Below are positions 62,930 through 64,000 of a DNA stretch of 64,000 bases, piece by piece (position 1 is the first letter of the stretch; each line of letters opens with the position of its first letter). The position numbers were made by a program, and so were the translations under genes. This DNA comes from Caulobacter segnis. GTDB lineage: Bacteria; Pseudomonadota; Alphaproteobacteria; Caulobacterales; Caulobacteraceae. The stretch lies in assembly GCF_029543125.1 (NCBI RefSeq), contig NZ_JARQWW010000002.1:1-64000 (forward strand), read 5' to 3'. Under the pieces are notes generated by a model that was not told where the DNA came from, made no database searches, and was given only the letters and a program-made list of their open reading frames with translations.

Positions 62930-64000
62930 ATGGCTGCATCCGGCTTGGCCGTTCGCGGACCCCGCAGCCTGCTTCGCCAGATCCGCGAAGCCTTGGCTGG
63001 CGGCGGACCTGCGCAGGCGCGACTGGATATGGTCGTGCGGATCATCGCTCTGTCGATGGTCGCGGAAGTGTGCTCGATCTACCTGCGCCGCGCCGGCGGC
63101 GACCTCGAGCTGTTCGCCACCGAAGGCCTGTCGCGCGACGCCGTTCACGTCACCCGACTGAAGACCGGCGAAGGCCTGGTGGGCGAGATCGTCCGCCTGG
63201 GCCGGCCGCTGAACCTGTCAGACGCGCCGAACCATCCGGCCTTCGCCTACCGCCCGGAAACCGGCGAAGACCCCTTCCATTCCTTCCTCGGCGTGCCCCT
63301 GCTGCGCGGCGGCCGCGCCATCGGCGTCCTGGTCGTCCAGAACCGCACGGAGCGGGTCTATGGCGAAGAGGAGGTCGAGGATCTCCAGATCATCGCCATG
63401 GTGCTGGCGGAGATGGTCTCCGGCGGCGGCCTGATCGACCAGGCCGAGCTGAAGGGCGTCGAAATCGCCCCTCACAAGCCGGAGCGGCTCAAGGGCGCCA
63501 AGTTCGCCGACGGCCTGGCCTATGGCGTGGCCGTGCTGCACGAGCCGCCGGTGGCCCCGGAACAGCTTCTGTCCGACGACGCCCTGGCCGAGGAGGCGCG
63601 CCTCAAATACGCGATCGAGGCGCTGCAGAGCCAGATCGACTCCATGCTCGACGGCCAGCACGGCCTGGTCGGCGCCTCTTACGAGGTTCTGGAGACCTAC
63701 CGCCTGTTCGCCCACGACCGCGGCTGGAACCGCAGCCTGGAGGAGGCGGTCCGCTCCGGCCTCACCGCCGAGGCGGCGGTGGAGCGCGTGCGCTCCGAGC
63801 ACCGCGCCCGCCTGGGCCAGGCCCGCGATCCCTATCTGCGCGAACGCCTGCACGACCTTGAGGATCTGAACGACCGTCTGCTGCGCCACTTGTCCGGCGA
63901 GGGGCACCACGCCCGCACCCTGCCGGACGACGCCATCCTGATCGCCCGGAATCTGGGCCCGGCCGACCTGCTGGAATACGACCGCACCAAGCTGAAGGGC
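62930..64000 (+). CDS. ptsP: Phosphoenolpyruvate-protein phosphotransferase PtsP (EI-Ntr), partial
   Basis: The first 357 residues, running off the window edge. The N-terminal GAF domain is visible (LDMVVRIIALSMVAEVCSIYLRRAGGDLELFATEGLS...GEGLVGEIVRLGRPLNL). The EI-like N-terminal PEP-utilising region follows (ERLKGAKFADGLAYGVAVLHEPP...AIEALQSQIDSMLDGQH, ending ARTLPDDAILIARNLGPADLLEYD). The phospho-His and catalytic barrel are beyond the end. It starts the nitrogen-related phosphotransfer chain that senses glutamine through GAF. Starts at ATG 62930. Confidence 0.92.
   Translation, partial: MAASGLAVRGPRSLLRQIREALAGGGPAQARLDMVVRIIALSMVAEVCSIYLRRAGGDLELFATEGLSRDAVHVTRLKTGEGLVGEIVRLGRPLNLSDAPNHPAFAYRPETGEDPFHSFLGVPLLRGGRAIGVLVVQNRTERVYGEEEVEDLQIIAMVLAEMVSGGGLIDQAELKGVEIAPHKPERLKGAKFADGLAYGVAVLHEPPVAPEQLLSDDALAEEARLKYAIEALQSQIDSMLDGQHGLVGASYEVLETYRLFAHDRGWNRSLEEAVRSGLTAEAAVERVRSEHRARLGQARDPYLRERLHDLEDLNDRLLRHLSGEGHHARTLPDDAILIARNLGPADLLEYDRTKLKG

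Overview
The window is a 64 kb, very GC-rich stretch of an alphaproteobacterial chromosome, almost certainly Caulobacteraceae (Caulobacter or Phenylobacterium-like). The main evidence is ctrA, sciP (DUF1153), flbD and the Caulobacter-type flagellar clusters in one window, two proteins carrying a domain that resembles the N-terminal anchoring domain of the Caulobacter S-layer protein RsaA, TTAA-paired CtrA-like boxes, and a GANTC (CcrM) cluster before ctrA. The genus is not determined. No rRNA, tRNA, insertion sequence, prophage or CRISPR array was seen. The first ~90 bases look like a poor-quality contig end.

Region 1 (about 0.1-9.3 kb): grxC-comF run leftwards, head-to-head with a SAM methyltransferase. 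Next come a frameshifted DUF559 gene, a MutT-type NUDIX hydrolase, an RhlE-type RNA helicase, an HWE-type sensor kinase, and a translationally coupled PPIase lipoprotein-argJ pair. Region 2 (9.4-27.6 kb): dipeptidyl peptidase IV, secA, a TetR regulator with a nested palindromic operator, accA, an old-yellow-enzyme oxidoreductase, threonine aldolase plus an orphan PhnD-like binding protein, an ECF41 sigma factor with its carboxymuconolactone-decarboxylase partner and a recognisable ECF41 promoter, a malyl-CoA-lyase-like enzyme, then xerD with a secreted hypothetical protein (leftwards) divergent from aroK-aroB-CNNM transporter (rightwards). Region 3 (27.8-34.9 kb): a single-domain response regulator, bolA, a J-domain protein, cobS (no cobT beside it), a DUF3617 lipoprotein, a small hypothetical protein, a small GNAT protein, thiolase, an HxlR regulator and mnmA.

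Region 4 (34.9-53.3 kb) is a flagellar island. flgK-flgL run leftwards and fliK-flgD-flgE rightwards from back-to-back sigma-54 promoters. sciP follows, then fliF-fliG-fliH-fliN-flbD, flhA, and leftward fliI-fliJ. Region 5 (53.3-64 kb) holds a secreted alpha/beta hydrolase, a membrane LytTR regulator, ctrA with a strong terminator, two tandem glycine-rich proteins ending in RsaA-like anchor domains, an M23 peptidase, a BA14K-like protein with a hairpin over its ribosome binding site, a zinc alcohol dehydrogenase, cheW, and the start of ptsP.

Read together, regions 4-5 place a cell-cycle master regulator (CtrA), its inhibitor (SciP), the sigma-54 activator for late flagellar genes (FlbD), and their probable target promoters within about 20 kb, next to candidate surface-layer-associated proteins. 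Small intergenic palindromic repeats of two or three families punctuate the gene boundaries, mostly at 3' ends.
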